Shown here: in pieces, positions 20,717 to 32,153 of the stretch | How positions within the stretch are numbered: position 1 is the first letter of the stretch | Layout: every line of letters begins with the position of its first letter | Assembly: GCF_000760515.2 (NCBI RefSeq) | Contig: NW_013546667.1 | Coordinates: 1-64,000, forward strand | From: Mitosporidium daphniae | Lineage: Eukaryota; Microsporidia | Length of the DNA: 64,000 nt | Reading direction: 5' to 3' | Made by a program: the position numbers and the translations under genes | Notes under the pieces: model-generated | What the model was told of the DNA's origin: nothing | Database searches by the model: none | What the model saw: the letters and a program-made list of their open reading frames with translations, nothing else

Positions 20717-22231
20717 ATGAATTTCTCCAGAGTTTATCTATGTCGGGGACATGCTATCAATCTGTCTCCGGAGCATTTCTTTAAAAAAGCCATCAGCAAA
20801 GCCAGCAGAGCTACTTTTGCATCGTCCGAACCACATACCAGCGTGAGCACAGATCCTGTGCGCTTCAGAAGCGTTGATTTCTGCATTCCAATTTCCGAAT
20901 GCATCAAGTCTCCGAGTCTTGTTTCGGCCATGTTGAGGCCTCCGTTTTGTATTTCCAGTTTTACGGGATTTCAAGAAAAGATATTTTCGGCTTTACAATG
21001 TGCTGGCGCCGAAAATATCTTTATAAAATCGGCAACCGGTACCGGAAAGTCCCTCATTTCGCTTGTTTATATTGTCACGAGATTCATAGACAACCATCGA
21101 TCGCTATCTGCTGTATGTACGGCACAAAAATATTTAAAACCAAGCTGGCTTATCGTTCTCCCGACCCTTCAACTTGTAAACCAATTTACTGCATGGTCCG
21201 AGCTAATAATTCCTGCAAAACACATGCACACATTCAAGACCTGGTGCCTTATCGGTACGCCAAAATCTCTCCTTTTGGATTTGATTGAAGAAAAATGGAC
21301 ATCCAAATACCTCGAAGGAATATTGATTGATGAGGCGGATTCGATCCTTCAGCCACCTTCCCGATACTCGCCAAAAAAACATGGCCAAAAGCCATCACCT
21401 GGTACTTGTCTGCTTTCCGCTATAGTTGACTTGAATACAGACTCGAGAATCGGCTCTCCAGGACTTCCTCGACTGATTGTTGCTTCAGCAACCCTTAACT
21501 GCTTGATTCGAAATCATTTGTTTGCAATCGGCTACTTAAAAAGGGGCACAAAAGACTCGATCGTTCAACTTGACAATGGCCCTTCAAACGGCATTGTTGG
21601 CCTTCCCAACGCAGATATGAAGGCATTTGATAAAGATGCCCTTCTTCCGATTTCACAGTGTAAATCCAACGTCCGACATCTTGTTTACTTGACAGACTAT
21701 GAAGAAGAAGGGTCTGTGCGATCCGAGATGGAAAAAAAAGCGACCATCATGACGCTCCAATCAAAAGCAACTGTTGTTGCCTCTTTATCTATGGAAACCC
21801 GGTATCAGAAATCTCTTCTTCATGTGTTTGTTCCCAAGACGGTTTCAAAATCAGAGTTTGTTGAAAGCGTTTTGAAGGAATATGCCGAAGCATCCTTGAT
21901 GAATCCCTCTCTTCCACAGATGCAAATTTCGTATTTTACTGAACAAAAACCAATTGACTCCTCCAAAACAACGGTACTGATTGGATCAAGCGAGGATTGC
22001 CGGGGTATGCATTTTGGAGACCTCAGTGCAGTCATCATTGTTGGGCCAATTGATTCCGTCGCTAGTTACATCCATATGGCCGGAAGGGTAGGAAGATATT
22101 CATCGATTTCACCGCAAAAGCCGCAGGACGTTATATCGATACTCTCGTCAGATGAGCTTGAAAACTTTCATCGATTGCGAAAGTTATCCAACGAAACCTT
22201 GCAGTCACTCCATCGATGGTCATCGGAATAG
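20717..22231 (+). CDS. Mitochondrial DEAD-box RNA helicase, Mrh4-like
   Basis: A single-exon protein of 504 residues. The N-terminus (MNFSRVYLCRGHAINLSPEH) is basic and resembles a mitochondrial presequence. Motifs: SFTGFQEKIFSAL (Q-like), SATGTGKS (I), LIVLPTLQLVNQF (Ia), LIDEADSIL (II, a true DEAD), VASATL (III) and HMAGRVGRY (VI, diverged from HRxGRxGR). The combination of a diverged motif VI, presequence and long spacer regions resembles Mrh4, which helps assemble the large mitochondrial ribosomal subunit. The exact orthology is inference; another diverged mitochondrial DEAD protein is possible. Confidence 0.75.
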   Translation: MNFSRVYLCRGHAINLSPEHFFKKAISKASRATFASSEPHTSVSTDPVRFRSVDFCIPISECIKSPSLVSAMLRPPFCISSFTGFQEKIFSALQCAGAENIFIKSATGTGKSLISLVYIVTRFIDNHRSLSAVCTAQKYLKPSWLIVLPTLQLVNQFTAWSELIIPAKHMHTFKTWCLIGTPKSLLLDLIEEKWTSKYLEGILIDEADSILQPPSRYSPKKHGQKPSPGTCLLSAIVDLNTDSRIGSPGLPRLIVASATLNCLIRNHLFAIGYLKRGTKDSIVQLDNGPSNGIVGLPNADMKAFDKDALLPISQCKSNVRHLVYLTDYEEEGSVRSEMEKKATIMTLQSKATVVASLSMETRYQKSLLHVFVPKTVSKSEFVESVLKEYAEASLMNPSLPQMQISYFTEQKPIDSSKTTVLIGSSEDCRGMHFGDLSAVIIVGPIDSVASYIHMAGRVGRYSSISPQKPQDVISILSSDELENFHRLRKLSNETLQSLHRWSSE

Positions 22232-22364
22232 CTGTGGTGCAATTCTGCATGTAAACCCCAGATAGCTTGATGCCAACGTTATTTGCTTTTAATGCAATTC
22301 TAACCCAAGGATCGGGGTCGGCTAACTTGAGACAAAAGTTTTAATGATAAAAAATAAGAAAAGC

Positions 22365-24133
22365 TCAATTGGCTTCGGGCTTCATTGCAGGGAAAAGGAG
22401 CACCTCTTTGATATTGTAGGAATCGGTCAGGAACATGGTGAGACGATCGATGCCCAAGCCCCATCCAGCGGTCGGTGGAAGGCCATGCTCAAGTGCAGTG
22501 ATAAAGCCCTCGTCAATAGGCTGCGCCTCATCATCGCCCTTTTCCTTGTCACAGCTTTGTTGCTGGAATCGAATGCGCTGCTCTATTGGATCATTGAGCT
22601 CTGTGTATGCATTGCAAAGCTCCTTTCCGGCAACAAAAAGCTCGAAGCGCTCTGTTAGCCCGGGAATGGATCTGTGATCCTTGGCTAGCGGACTCATGAT
22701 CAGTGGATGTTCCGTAATAAATGTCGGGTTGATACACTGAGTCTCCAAAAAGTCCCCAACCAACTTGTCCAATAGCCGAGCACTTGTACGGGGCGCAGAG
22801 CATTCAACTTTGTGTTTGATGCAGAGATCGTTCAGGAAGGCATTGAACTCGTCTGTATGGAAGGTGCTAGCAGGCGGAAACGTGATTTTCAGAGCCTCCT
22901 CCAAGCTGGGGATCATTGGAAGTCTTTTGTATGGAGGCGTAAAGTCAATCTCAATCGGGGTATTGGAATGAAGCGGATGGAATGTAACCTGTGCGCTTCC
23001 GTTCAACTTTGTAACCATCTTGTGGAGCAGATCCTCAGTAATGCCGTAAAGGTCGTTGACATCGGCATACGCCATGTAAAACTCGCACATTGTAAATTCA
23101 GGGTTATGTGTCAAGTCAATGCCCTCATTCCTAAAGACACGCCCGATTTCAAAGACACGGTTATAGCCTCCTACGACCAACATCTTTAAATACAGCTCGG
23201 GAGCAATTCTCATGTACAGCTTCATGTCCAAGTCATTGTGGTGAGTAATAAACGGCTTGGCAGATGCGCCACCGGGGATGATGTTCATTATGGGCGTTTC
23301 AACCTCAATGAAATTCATCTCGTGCAAATAGGATCTTAGAAACGATATCAGACGGGACTTGAAGATGAATCTGTCAAAAACAGGCTTGTTCATGATAAGA
23401 TCCAAGTATCTCTGGCGATAGCGGGTCTCCTGGTCCTTGAGGCCGAAATGGGACTTTGGAAGCATGCGTAGGCATGGGGACAAAAGAATCAGCTTAGAGG
23501 GAAATATCGACAATTCTCCCTTCTTGGAGCGACCGGGGCTTCCCACCACGCCAATGATATCTCCCCGGTGTAAGAGCTCATTTATGGCGGGAAAATCGGC
23601 ATCAGAATCTCCGGCGTAGAATCTAAAATTAAAACTCAATTCCTCATGTCATACTGGTAATTAGCCATGACTTGGACCTTTGCCCCATCGCCAAAGAGGT
23701 CATAAAAGAAGAGCTTCGAGCTTGCTGTCCGTTTGGAGTAAATGCGGCCACTTACCGAAAGCGAGACCTCAGAAAGATGGCTGCCATTCTCCAAATGCTC
23801 GTATTTCGAAATGAACTCCGGAATTGAAATGGACACCTCGAACTTGTGTGGGAATGGATATGTTTCGGGCCTCTTTTTCAGCTCGGAAATGATGAGAGAT
23901 CGTTTCTCGTAATATTGATTGGGATCCAGATCATCTTCGTCCAAGTGATTTGGTTTGTCGTCGTTGGTGATTGCAAGCTTTTCTGCGGAACGTGTAAGCC
24001 GAGACGCAGCCTCTGCCTCTCGCTGCTTTAGACGTCGCTTGAGCTCGGATTTGGAGACTTGCTCCCCAGTAATGGGGTCCAAATGCAGCTTTAAATCGGA
24101 AGAAACTTTTTCATTCGGTGTTGGGGTCGACAT
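22365..24133 (-). CDS. KRS1: Lysyl-tRNA synthetase, class II
   Basis: Charges tRNA-Lys. Two exons, 578 residues from the ATG at 24133; the 32-nt intron is 23623-23654. The N-terminal OB fold ([28 protein letters not shown] after splicing, [20 protein letters not shown]) precedes the catalytic domain: motif 1 around [20 protein letters not shown], motif 2 in [14 protein letters not shown], and motif 3 in [16 protein letters not shown]. Upstream of 24133 the frame stays open for about 27 codons without ATG and encodes a basic, presequence-like stretch beginning near a TTG at 24187, so an alternative non-AUG mitochondrial form is possible. Confidence 0.96.
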
Positions 24134-24285
24134 GAACACAATCTGATTAGTAGATTTGCAGGAGGGAACTCGTCTTAAAAGCGCCAAGGCTCTGTTAATG
24201 ATTGTGTAAAAAAATTGCTAGGCTTGTTTTTGGCAATTGTACAAAAATTTAATTTTAATTCGAGTTTAATTCGATTTGACCAAAA

Positions 24286-25440
24286 CTAGCGAGTGACATT
24301 GAACTTTTTGATGCGAGCAAGCAAGGCCTTAGCTTCTGCATTGGTCTCAAAATGTTCTCGTATTGGGCTAAGAAGCTCGTTGATTCGGAGGGCCAAGTAT
24401 GTCTTGACATCTTTTGGCGTAATGATGTCTGCCTTAAAGTCCGACTCGAAATCGGCGTAGCTGCGATATTCTTTGAAAAATTCCTTGTTTTCCTTATCTT
24501 TTCCGCTAATAACAACTACTGGGGTCAGCGGAAAAACAATGGTTTTGTAGTAGTCAAGAACGGGGTTTTTTTCGACCACGCCATATGGGCAAAATGCCTT
24601 CTTGATCTTTGAGTTAACATCCTCGGGAGAATCTTCCATAAAGATCGCCGATCCAGGGACGGACTTGGACATTTTTTCCTGGCCTTCGCCGAGCCCCAGC
24701 ATCATGTGATGAGATAGAATAATTGGTTTTTTGATCTGACCACGGCTCTTCTGGGAATCACAATATTCCCTTGCAAGCATATTTACTTTTCGTTGATCCA
24801 TACCGAGCTGGCAAATATCGGCCTTCAAGAAGAAAATGTCTGCACACTGCATAACGGGGTAAAAGATTTGGGAGGCACACAGGTCATCTGATTCTGAGCG
24901 ACCCATGATCTGGGTGCACCTCATCACCCTTTTTAGAGAATTTTTCCTTCCAATGTCAAAGACCAAAGACCAATATTCATCTGGGCGCTTCAAAATTTCT
25001 TCAGAAGACCAGAGAAACTTTACAGAATCCATGCACATTCCAGCGGCCTTCCAAACCTCGATCATGTAGCGGCCGACATCCTGGATTTTGCCGAGATCCC
25101 CGTCAAGTTTATTGTTGAGCAGAGCAAACCAGTCCGCAACCCAAAAGACGAAATTGACGCCGCATTTTGCCAATTTATTGACGATGATTGTTTTTAACAG
25201 CCCCTAATGTTAGCATAGCCAATTTTCTACTTGAGCAATGTGCATTCGCCCGGACGGTTCGAAACCGTCATATGCGGTGAGCGGGCCTTTAGAGGAGCTA
25301 AAAAGCTTCAAAAGCTCATCTTCCTGGATGATCTCCTCTGCAAATGACTTGCACAGCTCGATTTTCTGCTCCGGACTCAACTCGCATGGATTGATGGAAA
25401 TATTCAGCGTGGATTCGGTTAATTTGCTAAGATGGTCCAT
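24286..25440 (-). CDS. Cytosolic-type tyrosyl-tRNA synthetase
   Basis: Charges tRNA-Tyr; class I. Two exons, 375 residues; the 27-nt intron at 25204-25230 contains GCTAAC shortly before its end. The HIGH-type signature is in YDGFEPSGRMHIAQG, followed by GVNFVFWVADWFALLNNKL, DQRKVNMLAREYC and the KMSKS motif in GQEKMSKSVPGSAI. Size and the archaeal/eukaryotic-type signatures indicate the cytosolic enzyme without a C-terminal EMAPII-like domain. It lies head-to-tail upstream of LysRS with about 150 bp between them. Confidence 0.96.
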
Positions 25441-25582
25441 AATCAATTATGAAAAATAAATTTGGGGTGCAAATCTTTATTATTAAAAGCTCGCGTGACT
25501 CGCTACTATCTATGGTTCCGTGGACGGTTGCCTAACAATGGCCCATAATCTGGTGGCCCGATTCGTATTTTACAGTTTATTT

Positions 25583-26392
25583 TCAATTTGTCGACAGCGA
25601 CGAAACCATTGAATTGATCTTGGCCTGTAGATTGATTAACATAACCTTGACCCTTTCCTGGTCTCCATTATTGCATTGCAGCAGCGTCGACAACAGCACG
25701 GTATCTTCCTTCTGGTCATCCAATTCAACAGCTAAAATTAACTTTTCACAAATTCCCTACTATATTCCTTTGGCTTGCGTTGGGTATGAGCTGGCCTCCC
25801 TCTTTTTGCCAATGGCGTATCTAGCCCCTGGGCATCGAACCCATGTTTTGCCTGTACATTGCCCTCAATGGTCGAAATGCCAAATCGGATGCAGCCGGCC
25901 GTTGCCGACATTGTGATTTTAGTGTTTGGGGTTTTTAACACCTCTGCCTTGCGCGGGGTTTGCATTGCGACTTCCTGGTGGCGGTGGTCGCTTTTTGGTT
26001 CTTCAGAACTGCCAAATGGCATTAGCAGATTTTTACTATTGCGTTAATGTGGGCACGACATACTGTAACATTGATGGCAAAATAATATGCCTGAGATCGT
26101 CCGAAAATACGCCTGCAGACAAATCGAATAAATCGCATATCCGGACGTCCAATAGAGAATCCTCGCATGCCTCCTTAAACTGGAATAACAAGCTTGTCAC
26201 CACGGCCGAAAAGGCAGCTCGCATGGAGATGTGGTTCTGCTGCGGTGTATTTGCAGCAATCTCCAAAGGCGGTTTGGGGGTAATATTTGGAATGGGATTC
26301 TTCTTTTGCCTGATAAGCGGTGTTTTTGTGTCATTAAGTGTCCTAGATGCTGTTTGGCGAAACCGAGTCGACATGATTGGAGTCACATCCAT
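25583..26392 (-). CDS. Spliced gene of unknown function, possibly chromosomal passenger-like
   Basis: Three exons, 250 residues; introns at 26009-26036 (28 nt, with GCTAATG) and 25732-25760 (29 nt). The protein starts MDVTPIMSTRFRQTAS, has a Thr-Pro rich N-terminus, a helical middle with SLLFQFKEACEDSLLDVR, a second basic Thr-Pro rich part (TPRKAEVLKTPNTK, TPLAKRGRP) and a C-terminal helix with RVKVMLINLQAKINSMV. I do not recognise it with confidence; the order of Thr-Pro motifs and a C-terminal helix vaguely recalls borealin. A plus-strand open frame at 25926-26588 covers the same DNA but has no family features. Confidence 0.45.
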
Positions 26393-26489
26393 AGGTAGCG
26401 GCGTATCGAGGATCCACGGCAATTTGGAATCCCGCTTGAGAAATAAAATTTCCGGGAAAAATTACAATTTAAAAACGGGATGCCACAAT

Positions 26490-29400
26490 TTATTTGGAGG
26501 TCGTCTTCCATTTTGGCTCAACCTTAGAAAAGAGTCTTTTCGATGTCACTTCGATAACAAAACAAATGAAAAAGTCGGAGATCATTAAAAATAACAATTT
26601 GGCCGAAAATCCAGGTGGAAATGGGACGATCTGCATCATTTCGTTCATGTCGGGAAAGATTTCGGCGGCCGAAACCAAAACAAAAGAACCGACGGCGAAA
26701 AGCGATTTTTTGAGCCCGCCATTATCGAGCATTGATTCTCTAAAGGGCGGTCCTTGATAGTTGATTGCAAATGTTGACACTTGCATTAGTAAACTCAACA
26801 GATAAATAGAGGAATTCATCAAAGATGGAGTGAACGTATAGTCTTCCGAATGGAGCAGCGGTTTTTCTGGACTATAGATGCGGATACACTGGTCCAAATA
26901 GATCAGAGCAAAGCAGTGGACCGCAAACTGGCCAATAATGGAAGTGATCGAGTATACGGTAAAAATGGTAGAAGCAGGCCTCTCTTTACTCAACGTAGAC
27001 AGAGGCTTTGATCGGGATAAAAAAAAGAAGCAGGACGACAAAAGTAGGCCAGAGATGGTCAATTGGAAATCTCCGAGCCGCACCCCGGCATTATGTAGAA
27101 CAGAAAGGGAATATGCTGTGATCAGAGAATTCAAAGCAAGAATCTTGTACATTTGAAAGGTGGCCGCAAGCGTGGCACGGCCTTGTTTGAGGACATGGCA
27201 AACCGATTCTAGGGTCCCGATTTTCGAGGTAAACGGCGCGGCAACCGAGGCATCGCCAAACTGAAGCATGGGAACCTCTTCTTCGTCGTCATTGACCAGA
27301 TTTGCAAAGTTTCTGTCATTGGCCTGTAATTTGGCAATCTGTGCCTCCGATATGCCCATTCGTCGAAGGTCTTCGTAACGACGCTTAATGGCCATTTTCC
27401 GTTGATTTTGCGCGATCTTTTCCAAATCTTCTGCAGTGCCGTCCAACAAAGCCACGCCTAGCGAAATTGTCAAAAAAAACACACGAACCAATATGCGCCT
27501 GCTTGAGCGCGCCAACATCGTTGGTACCATCCCCGCACATCAAAGTAGACCAGCCGAGAGCCTTGAACAGCCGCAAAATGTCTTCCTATGATGATGATGT
27601 AAACCCTCCTCACAACTGGTTACCTTGTTGGAAGGCGAAAACCGGGCACAAACGGTAATTCTCTTGACAAGCCATGATTGCAGCCACTGGGGACACCGCA
27701 AAGACAAAACCTCAAAGGCTGGCCCCGTTATTGCAATGCGAAACTTTGACAAACCTGGCGAAGATAAAAACGAAATTAGCTGCTCGTCATCAGAAAAGAC
27801 AGAGTTCGATTTCGAATGCAAGTTAGAAACGGCAATGGAGCGCTGTTTTTCGTCCCCGCTCTCTTCAACATCACAATCGAGCAGCAAATACGTGGGTTTT
27901 TCAGACGTGCAAGAGGAGCTATCATCGGCATCCTCCTGTCCAAACTGAAGCTTTTTCGCAACATGGATAGCCGTCAGCGCATGATCCCCGGTGATCATGA
28001 CATTTTTGTGATGCGAAGCAGATAGCTTTGCAATCACTTCGCATGCTTCCTTTTTCATTGAGGCGCCAAATATCAAAAAGCCAGCAAAAGTGAGTCCCGA
28101 TTCAGCAGACACACGATCAAGGTCCTTTCCCTTGATTCCAAGGCATTTAAATGCCAAGGCGATGATCCGACAGCCTTCGGACGCATATTGCTCGGCAACA
28201 TCAAAGAACCATGTGGGCGGGTCAACCAAAAGGGGATAAATAGACTCTGGAGCGCCTTTACACGTGACAAAGCGTGTTCTATTTTGCACTTCCGGTAGGG
28301 CCGATGAAATGGTTTTCGAAGTTTGCTCGATCTCAACCATCACAGACATTCGTTTCAAAGAAGGCGAAAATGCAAACCGTTTCATGATTGCCAACAGGGC
28401 CGGAAGATTGGCAACTTTTTCCACAATTTTACTGCTACCTTTAGTTGAAGACAAGGACCATGGAATCGAATCCAACGCAGCAACCTCCAATGGGTCTCCA
28501 GCAGCGGTGTTGTTCAACAACACTAAAGAATGACACGATGCAATCACCAATTGAGCAGTTCCTGGGATTTCACCCGGATCCTTTATCAGAGCACATGGGG
28601 TTGACTTTTTTTTGCCAGAATCGATGCCTGTAATCCCGATGAATTCGAGATGGCTTTGAGTAAGCGTACCGGTTTTATCAAAGCAACACACATCAATTGA
28701 CCCCGCAATGGGCAGTCTGAATGGTTCTGTGCAAAAGATGGACAATTTTGAGAGAGCAAGAAGCGAAGCATTGATGGCCATGGAAAGCTCCATGGGGAGC
28801 TCAGGGGGTACCACCGATGTGATGATCAGCAGACATTGCACCAATAAACGCCAGCGAGATCGATCTGGATCCTCCGTCAATGCCGCATTCCAAACGTAAA
28901 TGGCAGCAACAATGGCAAAAAAAAGCAGAAACAAAATGAAATATCCGGCTTCGGCATTATTGGCACTAATCCGCTCCCGGCCGAGGCACATGGTTCGAAC
29001 AAGCTTTCCTTGAGTTGTTAGAAATCCCGTTCGGACCACAAGGGCAATCAGGGCAATCCCCTGCGGCACCTCACCATATGCAAGGTTAAGATCTTTTGGT
29101 TAAAAACAATAGGTTACCATTCTCGGTTGCGGAGTTCGAGGTAATTTGAAGGATTTTGGTACCGCCAAAAATGGCACTTGTTTTAAATGCCGACTTGAAA
29201 GAAATCGATTTTTTCCGTTTTATCTCGTCCATCACGGCAGCCGAAATTTCCATACTCTCCTTCATACAAGGGGTACTTTCACCAGACAACAGTGCCTCGT
29301 TGACAATACAAGAGCCATACAAGATAAGCATATCGGCAGGGACCGATAAAACATCACCAAACTCGCTAGGTACTACAACATGAAAAGGGTGTCACTTACA

Positions 29401-30234
29401 TCCGATGATGTCGCCTGGTAATAAATCTTCTGAGGAAACGCCAGACACCCATTGATTACACCGCAGAACAAGACAGGATTGCGGTGGAGGTGCCATGCCT
29501 CTAATTTCATTCATATTTTTCAAACGCTGGAACACCACTGTTGCCTCGAAAATAAAGAGCATCGCAAGTATCATCAAGGAGTGATACCAGTAAGTATCCA
29601 AAATCCACAGTCCCACACATACCAACTGAAAAACAAAAAAGGGCGCAATTACGTGCTCTTTCATCAGCGACATAAAAGACGGAATTGGAATGGTCAACGA
29701 ATTTTTTCCGAAAACCTGTTTAAGGAAACGGATCACATTTTCCGACTCATTTCCGCAAGTAAGAGACTTTGGATGTTGGCAATCGCGATCGTCATGGTGA
29801 AGAGAAGAAAGCCATTTTGCTTTGATGAAGGTTTGTCCATCAAAGCACAAGAAACGCGCCTCTAAATGGGTGAAAGAAAAGTACTTTCTTCCAGCCGAAT
29901 CGGAATGTTGTAAAATCGGAACAATTGCAACGGGTGACAAAAAGGACTCCAAGTAAATATGTGTGGCATCTTCAATACATTGCGATCTTTTAAATGCATT
30001 GAAAGAATTGACGAAAAGCGACCAGTGATATGCGATCAGATAGGCCAGTGCATGAAATGCTCCAATCGCAGACAGAAGGATAATGGAAATGTCTCCAAAA
30101 GAAGACTGGGCCATCACTTCATATGAAATCCAGAAAACATACAATGGTATCCAAAACACAAATATCAGATGCTGCTGCACAGGCCGAGCTCGTAGTAACT
30201 TCCATTTGACGTAGGACTTTGAGGCTATCTTCAT
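26490..30234 (-). CDS. SPF1: P5A-type ATPase Spf1/ATP13A1
   Basis: ER membrane P-type ATPase that extracts misinserted transmembrane helices. Five exons, 1207 residues; introns at 29373-29399 (27 nt), 29093-29117 (25), 27586-27623 (38) and 27458-27488 (31). Landmarks: N-terminal membrane pairs, [23 protein letters not shown] (actuator; first part), the P5A signature [15 protein letters not shown] in M4, phosphorylation loop [18 protein letters not shown], the hinge [16 protein letters not shown] and a six-helix C-terminus. The conserved TGES loop reads SGES, as in other P5A pumps. Start at 30234 faces the Atg1 kinase gene. Confidence 0.97.
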
Positions 30235-30387
30235 CAAAGTTGTAAAATCAAAAATGTATGCAATTTAGCCTTTAAAAGTTCGGTTTATCCCTCGCCAGGC
30301 CAAAGTTCCAAATAAAATTTAAATTTTAAATTCGATTGGCCCCTTCTGAAGCAATGATAAACTTGTTTTTGTGGAAAGTCATCATTG

Positions 30388-32102
30388 ATGCTATCGCTCT
30401 CGCCAAAGCCAAACATGCGGCATCCAGATCAGCCGTTCGATTTAGAAAAGTATCTTTTCATCAGGGAAATAGGAAGGGGGTCTTTTTCTACCGTATACCT
30501 TGCAACGAGGATAAACCCGGCTTCGGACAGAGATGAAGACAAATTTGTCGCAATCAAAGTTGTGCAGCGGCGTAAAATCACCAAAAAGCTGGAATTTCAT
30601 TTGCGGCAGGAGATTTCGATATTGAAAAAACTGAATGACGTTCAGAGCGAGGTTGAAGACCGCCATTCCAGCCCTTCTTCTGAAAATATCATCAAGTTCT
30701 ATGAGATGATCAAATGTAAAGCGGTGATTTGTATTGTCATGGAGTGGTGTCAGTCCGGGGATTTGTCCTCAATTCTTTTAGAGCAGAAGCAATGGGACAG
30801 GGAACACGCGACACATCTACATGCCCTCCAAAGGAAACCAGATCTCGTAAACGCTTCCGACTTGAAGCCCCTGCAAAAGGCCTTACTGCCTCCGCTCTAT
30901 TGGACCAGAGAGGCTAATGTGAAAGACTTGATCGTGCAATTAGGTATCTTTACTGCTTTCCAATTGTAGCCAATGCTCTAAAAGCACTGCGATATTTGGG
31001 ACTCGTTCACAGGGACATCAAGCCGCAGAATTTATTGTTTGTCAAGTGTGAGCATTTGCCATCCCTTTCTTTGAACCAAGAGAGCGGTGGACCCTGTACC
31101 TCTTTCAACCAGTATTTGCTCAAGGTTGCCGACTTTGGCTTTGCTCGGCATATGAATCCACTTGACATGGCCGACACGATGTGTGGCTCGCCACTCTATA
31201 TGGCTCCAGAAATCCTTCAAAATGAAAGATACGATGCAAAGGCCGATCTTTGGAGTGTCGGCTGTATTATGTTCGAATTGCTTTTCGCAAGAGGGCCCCC
31301 GTTTCGGGCTCCCAATCATTTTGCGCTTGCAAAGAAATACCAAGATCCGGAATTGGTTAGCAGGCTCTTTTATAAACTGGCTAAAGAGGGAGCTCCAGAT
31401 ATCTGGACAAGCTTGTCTGAGGAATGCATATCTTTACTCAAGGGGCTGCTTACCGTGGATCCTCTTAAGCGCATTTCATTTGAGGATTTCTTTTCTCACA
31501 AATGGCTCACTTTATCGCCTTCAGTTAGCCTGGTAAAAAAGACCGAAAATGCTGATAACATGCGGCCGCATCTTCGCGTTGTTGAATATTTCGACAGCAC
31601 TTTGAGCTCGCTTATTGAGGTTGTTCACATGGATCCGCTAGCTGCAGGGTCCAAATCAATTTCAGATAGGGCTTTAAAATCGAACATTGATTCTGTTTCT
31701 GCCTTGAGGCTTTTCCCGTCCTTTCTCCATCACAGACGCATCCACAACCGGATCCTTTATAGCATTCAGGTATTTCTGGTCAAACTTAGACGAAACTTTA
31801 TTTCTGTCACGCATTTTCAGTTTATCGTTCACATGCTTTCTGCGATCGAGGATATCCTTCAAGTGTCTGCCTTGCTTTCATATTCGGAAATCTTCAATAA
31901 GGGCCGGTATCTATTTTTGCAATATTTAAGGCTTGCTGATGGCTCCGAATCATCTATCAGGCAATCCAAACAGTCTAATAATATACCCGTTGAATCAATT
32001 TTTAATGAACTCCTGTACGAAATCCATGTGTCGCCAGATGATTCGGAGTGGCTGGAATGGTTGAAAATTAAAATTTTTCCGTTAGAAACGAAAATGGCTT
32101 GA
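30388..32102 (+). CDS. ATG1: Atg1/ULK-family autophagy kinase
   Basis: Serine/threonine kinase that starts autophagy. Two exons, 562 residues; the 26-nt intron is 30944-30969. Kinase motifs: IGRGSFSTVYLA (glycine loop), AIKVV (VAIK Lys), VHRDIKPQNLL (HRD), VADFGFARHM (DFG; DFGFAR is typical of Atg1/ULK), CGSPLYMAPEIL and DLWSVGCIMFELL. The spacer between the kinase N-lobe and HRD holds an unusual insert of about 45 residues. The C-terminal 230 residues are weakly conserved and shaped like the EAT region that binds Atg13. The start could also be the in-frame ATG at about 30418. An AATTTAAATTTTAAATT box lies at about 30315-30331. Confidence 0.87.
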
Positions 32103-32153
32103 AACGAAATAAAATTTAAGTGGAATTTAACATTTGCATTTTATTTGCAGCTG

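Noticed and set aside
25926-26588. 220-codon plus-strand open frame
   Set aside because: It overlaps the minus-strand spliced gene and the Spf1 end; composition is not protein-like and it has no start context.
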